DNA of 64,000 nt. Source: an uncultured Hyphomicrobium sp. (lineage in GTDB: Bacteria; Pseudomonadota; Alphaproteobacteria; Rhizobiales; Hyphomicrobiaceae). Shown here piece by piece: positions 61,426 to 64,000 of this stretch. Position 1 is the first letter of the stretch; the number at the start of each line of letters is the position of its first letter. The stretch is from the NCBI GenBank assembly GCA_934555825.1, contig CAKTFJ010000001.1, positions 248,001-312,000 on the forward strand, read 5' to 3'. The notes beneath the pieces were generated by a model. The model made no database searches. It saw nothing but the letters and a program-made list of their open reading frames with translations, and was not told where the DNA came from. The position numbers were made by a program, and so were the translations under genes.

Positions 61426-62382
61426 ATGTTCCTGGTCCCGGATTTCAAGGGTCACGATATCTTTCCCCATCACCTCAATCTGCCGATCATGAGGTACAAG
61501 GAGCTGTGCCTCGCCATCTCGACGCTGCTGATGGTGATTTCGCTCGGGCTCATCCTCACCAAGGGCTTCAACCTTGGCGTCGACTTCAAGGGCGGCTCTC
61601 TGATCGAGGTGCGGGCGAAGTCCGGGGAGGCGGATCTCAGCGATATGCGCTCGTCGCTTACGGCGCTGGGCCTCGGTAGCGTTCAGATCCAGCATATCGG
61701 CACGGCGGGCGACGTCCTGATCCGCGTCGAACAGCAGGAAGGCGAAGAGGAAGCTCAGCAGGAAGCGGCCAAAAAGGTGCTCGATACGCTCGGCGAAGGC
61801 TACGAGCTTCGCCGCGTCGAGATCGTGGGGCCTGCGGTTTCGGGTGAGCTCCGGACGACGGGGCTCATTGCGGTGTTCGTCGCGTGTATCGCGATCTGGG
61901 CCTATGTGTGGTTCCGGTTCGAGTGGCAGTTCTCCGTGGGCGTGCTGGTGGGCCTCGCGCACGACGCGCTCATTACGGCGGGCGTGTTCTCTCTGTTCCA
62001 GCTTCAGTTCGATCTCGGCATCGTGGCGGCATTCCTCGCCATGCTCGGCTATTCGATCAACGATTCGATCGTGGTGGCCGACCGCATTCGCGAGAACATG
62101 CGCAAGTATAAGAAGATGCCGCTGACGGAGCTGCTCAATCTCTCGATTAACGAGACGCTGTCGCGGACCGTGCTCACAGGTGTGACGACGGTCATCGTGC
62201 TGCTTTCGCTGATCATCTTCGGCGGCGAAGTGATCCGGAACTTCGTGTTCTGCATGTTGTTCGGCGTTCTCGTCGGCACGTATTCGTCGGTGTTCATTTC
62301 CTCGCCGCTCATCGAGTATCTCGGTATCCGGCGCGATGCGATGGACGAGGAGCCCGCGAAGGCGCCGGCGCAGACGTCCTGA
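61426..62382 (+). CDS. secF: protein translocase subunit SecF
   Basis: 318 residues, six membrane helices. Motifs are NLGVDFKGGSLIEVR near residue 50, the VSGELRTTG turn, and GYSINDSIVVADRIREN near 208, the SecF equivalent of the proton relay. ATG 61426 follows AAGGAAGGT. It partners SecD and YajC encoded directly upstream. Confidence 0.97.
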   Translation: MFLVPDFKGHDIFPHHLNLPIMRYKELCLAISTLLMVISLGLILTKGFNLGVDFKGGSLIEVRAKSGEADLSDMRSSLTALGLGSVQIQHIGTAGDVLIRVEQQEGEEEAQQEAAKKVLDTLGEGYELRRVEIVGPAVSGELRTTGLIAVFVACIAIWAYVWFRFEWQFSVGVLVGLAHDALITAGVFSLFQLQFDLGIVAAFLAMLGYSINDSIVVADRIRENMRKYKKMPLTELLNLSINETLSRTVLTGVTTVIVLLSLIIFGGEVIRNFVFCMLFGVLVGTYSSVFISSPLIEYLGIRRDAMDEEPAKAPAQTS

Positions 62383-62402
62383 AGGCCGGGGGGCAATCCA
62401 TC

Positions 62403-62777
62403 ATGCGCCCCCGCGCCTATCTTCCCCAGCAGGTTCCCATCGAGGCCTATGGCAATGGCGGGTTCCGTTTCGGTGGCATGAGCCATCGCGGGTCCGTTCT
62501 CTCCCTTCCCTCCGGCATCTGGGGCTGGGGGCCGACGTGCATCGATGAGGCTGACGCTGCGGCATTGCAGCCGGTGCTCGATCTCGCCGCAGATCTTGCC
62601 TTTCTGATCCTGGGCACGGGATCGACGCTGGCGCGTGCGCCGCGTGAGGTGCGCGCCGCGTTCGAGGAGGCGAGGCTCGGCATCGAGATCATGGATACGG
62701 GAGCGGCTGCCCGCACCTATAACGTTCTCCTCGCCGAAGGCCGTCCGATTGCGGCCGCGCTGATCGCCGTGGAATGA
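62403..62777 (+). CDS. Mth938-like domain protein (DUF498)
   Basis: 124 residues. The compact fold signature IEAYGNGGFRFGGMSHRGSVL, the middle LAADLAFLILGTGSTLARAPREVRAAFEE and the IEIMDTGAAARTYNVLLAEGRPIAAAL end match the DUF498/Mth938 family, related to the mitochondrial complex I assembly factor NDUFAF3. It is 20 bases after secF and 10 before the SQS/PSY-like gene; the pairing with an NDUFAF6-like protein suggests a shared role, possibly in complex I assembly, which is inference. Confidence 0.88.
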   Translation: MRPRAYLPQQVPIEAYGNGGFRFGGMSHRGSVLSLPSGIWGWGPTCIDEADAAALQPVLDLAADLAFLILGTGSTLARAPREVRAAFEEARLGIEIMDTGAAARTYNVLLAEGRPIAAALIAVE

Positions 62778-62787
62778 GGGGCCCGTC

Positions 62788-63654
62788 ATGGGTGCATCCG
62801 ATCCGCTCACGGTCGTCGGTAGCGATCTCCGGCCCATCTACGAAACGGCGCGGACGTTCGAGCGCGACCGCTATCTCTCAGCACTGCTCTCGCCGTCGGA
62901 GGTGCGCGACGATCTCGTGACGCTTGCCGCTTATCTCGGCGAGCTTCAACGCATTCCGCTTCTCGCGCACGACGTGACGATCGGCGAAATCCGGCTTCAG
63001 TGGTGGCGGGATGCGCTGCAAGCCGAAGCCGGTATGTCGAGCGGGCATCCTGTTGCGGACGCGGTGCGGGAGCTTGCGGCGCGGCGCGGTCTTTCCATTG
63101 AGGCGCTGCTGCTTCCCATCGAAGGCCGTTCGCGGGAGCTCTATGAGGACGGAATCCGCAACGAGCTCGAATTGCTCGACTATGCGGATGAGACGGAGGG
63201 GAGTGCCTTTCGGATCGCGCACGAATTGATCGCGGGCACTGCGCCCTCCGAAACGTTGGAATTTTCCCAAAATGCAGGCCGTGCGCTGGCCTTTATGCGG
63301 CTTGCCCTCAGCTTGCCACAGCATCTTGCTCTTGGTCGTTTGCCGCTCCCGGCTGCGTTCGTGGGCAGGGCCTGCGATCCGCGCGGAGCGGACGAGGGAG
63401 TGGCGCGCGGGGCGGCCCGGGAGCTTTCGGCGCTTCTGGCCGTGGAGGCAAGGGCCTACCTCGCGCGCTTCCGCGGGGACCAGATGCGTCTCGGAGGCCG
63501 GGAGTTGGCTGCGTTTCTGCCGCTCTGCCTCGTCGAGCCCTATTTGCAGGCCGGGCTCAAGCCCGGGCGCGATGCGCTTCTGGAACTTGCGGACATTTCG
63601 CCTCTGTCGCGTGTCGTCAGGCTGTGGATCGCCCGATGGCGCGGGCGGATCTGA
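62788..63654 (+). CDS. squalene/phytoene synthase-fold protein, NDUFAF6-like
   Basis: 288 residues. The all-helical isoprenoid-synthase fold is recognisable from YETARTFERDRYLSALLSP at the start and IGEIRLQWWRDALQ near residue 70. The Asp-rich prenyl-diphosphate motifs expected in true synthases are absent: the first is replaced by GELQRIP and no second DxxxD is seen. That matches the NDUFAF6-like subgroup, which is thought to act in respiratory complex I assembly rather than in making squalene or phytoene. It is co-transcribed with the DUF498 gene. Confidence 0.85.
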   Translation: MGASDPLTVVGSDLRPIYETARTFERDRYLSALLSPSEVRDDLVTLAAYLGELQRIPLLAHDVTIGEIRLQWWRDALQAEAGMSSGHPVADAVRELAARRGLSIEALLLPIEGRSRELYEDGIRNELELLDYADETEGSAFRIAHELIAGTAPSETLEFSQNAGRALAFMRLALSLPQHLALGRLPLPAAFVGRACDPRGADEGVARGAARELSALLAVEARAYLARFRGDQMRLGGRELAAFLPLCLVEPYLQAGLKPGRDALLELADISPLSRVVRLWIARWRGRI

Positions 63655-63757
63655 CATCCGCGCTCGTGCGATGATCGAGAAATTCGCCCCATAAGGAACT
63701 CTGGCGAACTTCGGAATTGGGACACTGGCGCGGCTCGATTTCGGGATCGGTCAACGC

Positions 63758-64000
63758 ATGTTTGTTCGCCTGCTCGCATCCGTCTTTTTCTGCTCTGCTG
63801 TCATGAGCGGTTCGGCGCTGGCGCAATGGGGATCGCCGCACGACGAGCGCCCGTGGGGCGCGCCGTCGACGGTCGAGCCGCAGCACACTCCGTTGCCCAC
63901 GACACCGCAGTTCGTGCCGCCGCCCGAAGAGCCCGATGCCATGGGCATCGACGGGCTCCTTGCGATGAGCGGTGTTGCCATCACATGGCGGGTCGAAAAC
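63758..64000 (+). CDS. secreted protein, N-terminal part (runs off the window)
   Basis: From ATG 63758 the frame is open to the last base (81 codons). A clear signal peptide (MFVRLLASVFFCSAVMSGSALAQ) with an ALA-Q cleavage site is followed by a Pro-rich stretch (WGAPSTVEPQHTPLPTTPQFVPPPEEP) and then MGIDGLLAMSGVAITWRVEN, the start of a folded domain. It is too short to assign. Confidence 0.7.
   Translation, partial: MFVRLLASVFFCSAVMSGSALAQWGSPHDERPWGAPSTVEPQHTPLPTTPQFVPPPEEPDAMGIDGLLAMSGVAITWRVEN

Noticed and set aside
1..64000. CRISPR arrays, rRNA genes, complete insertion sequences
   Set aside because: No spaced direct repeats, no rRNA-like sequence and no transposase gene were seen on either strand.

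Overview
The window is a GC-rich, densely coded piece of a chromosome. It most likely comes from an alphaproteobacterium of the order Hyphomicrobiales (Rhizobiales). The evidence is gene order as well as single genes. A tolC-like gene is followed by PopZ/DUF2497 genes and valS. A block runs erpA-xthA / dgt-argS-SPOR-nagZ-scpA-scpB-tatABC-serS-surE-LysM/M23, then yajC-secDF-DUF498-SQS/PSY. An ExoR-like Sel1 protein, an HWE-type bacteriophytochrome and TTAA-N7-TTAA and FixK-like boxes fit the same group. A genus cannot be fixed from the sequence alone; Hyphomicrobiaceae-like is a guess.

Layout. (1) 1-4.1 kb: 3' part of isocitrate lyase, a small unknown gene, an acyl-CoA thioesterase and cobalamin-independent methionine synthase, closed by a strong terminator. 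(2) 4.2-9.2 kb: an RND multidrug efflux operon (adaptor, pump, TetR regulator) with a perfect palindrome as probable operator. (3) 9.5-17.4 kb: an iron-siderophore uptake module (AraC regulator, TonB-dependent receptor, siderophore esterase, FecB-FecCD-FecE importer, DUF2218 protein) with no biosynthetic genes, so it probably serves foreign siderophores. (4) 17.4-20.6 kb: heme oxygenase and a bacteriophytochrome hybrid HWE kinase, a self-contained red/far-red light sensor that makes its own biliverdin. (5) 20.6-24.4 kb: the accessory part of the window, with an orphan lipoprotein, a broken LuxR-type gene fused to foreign sequence, a small unknown gene, a tyrosine integrase and the tRNA-Asn it probably uses as target. 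(6) 24.7-28.9 kb: membrane protein, acetate symporter ActP with its DUF485 partner, tRNA-Cys, a DUF1232 protein and an isoaspartyl methyltransferase-like protein. (7) 29.2-37.4 kb: TolC-like outer-membrane protein, two tandem PopZ-like polar organisers, valS, a DUF2939 protein. (8) 38-41.6 kb: ilvD overlapping an ExoR-like Sel1 gene, and xthA. (9) 41.6-64 kb: the conserved housekeeping block, covering Fe-S assembly, dGTPase, tRNA charging, peptidoglycan recycling and division (SPOR, NagZ, LysM/M23), condensin partners ScpA/ScpB, Tat translocase and Sec accessory proteins YajC/SecD/SecF.

Main points of interest: tandem divergent popZ paralogs; a perfect CtrA-type site in front of a division-type LytM gene whose zinc ligands are degenerate; a FixK/FNR-like box between erpA and dgt; an orphan ABC ATPase wedged between scpB and tatA; a GC-rich repeat found only at two convergent gene junctions; and the chimeric LuxR gene beside a tRNA-Asn integrase. 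I did not find a clearly novel defence or biosynthetic system. The least explained DNA is 20.6-24.3 kb.
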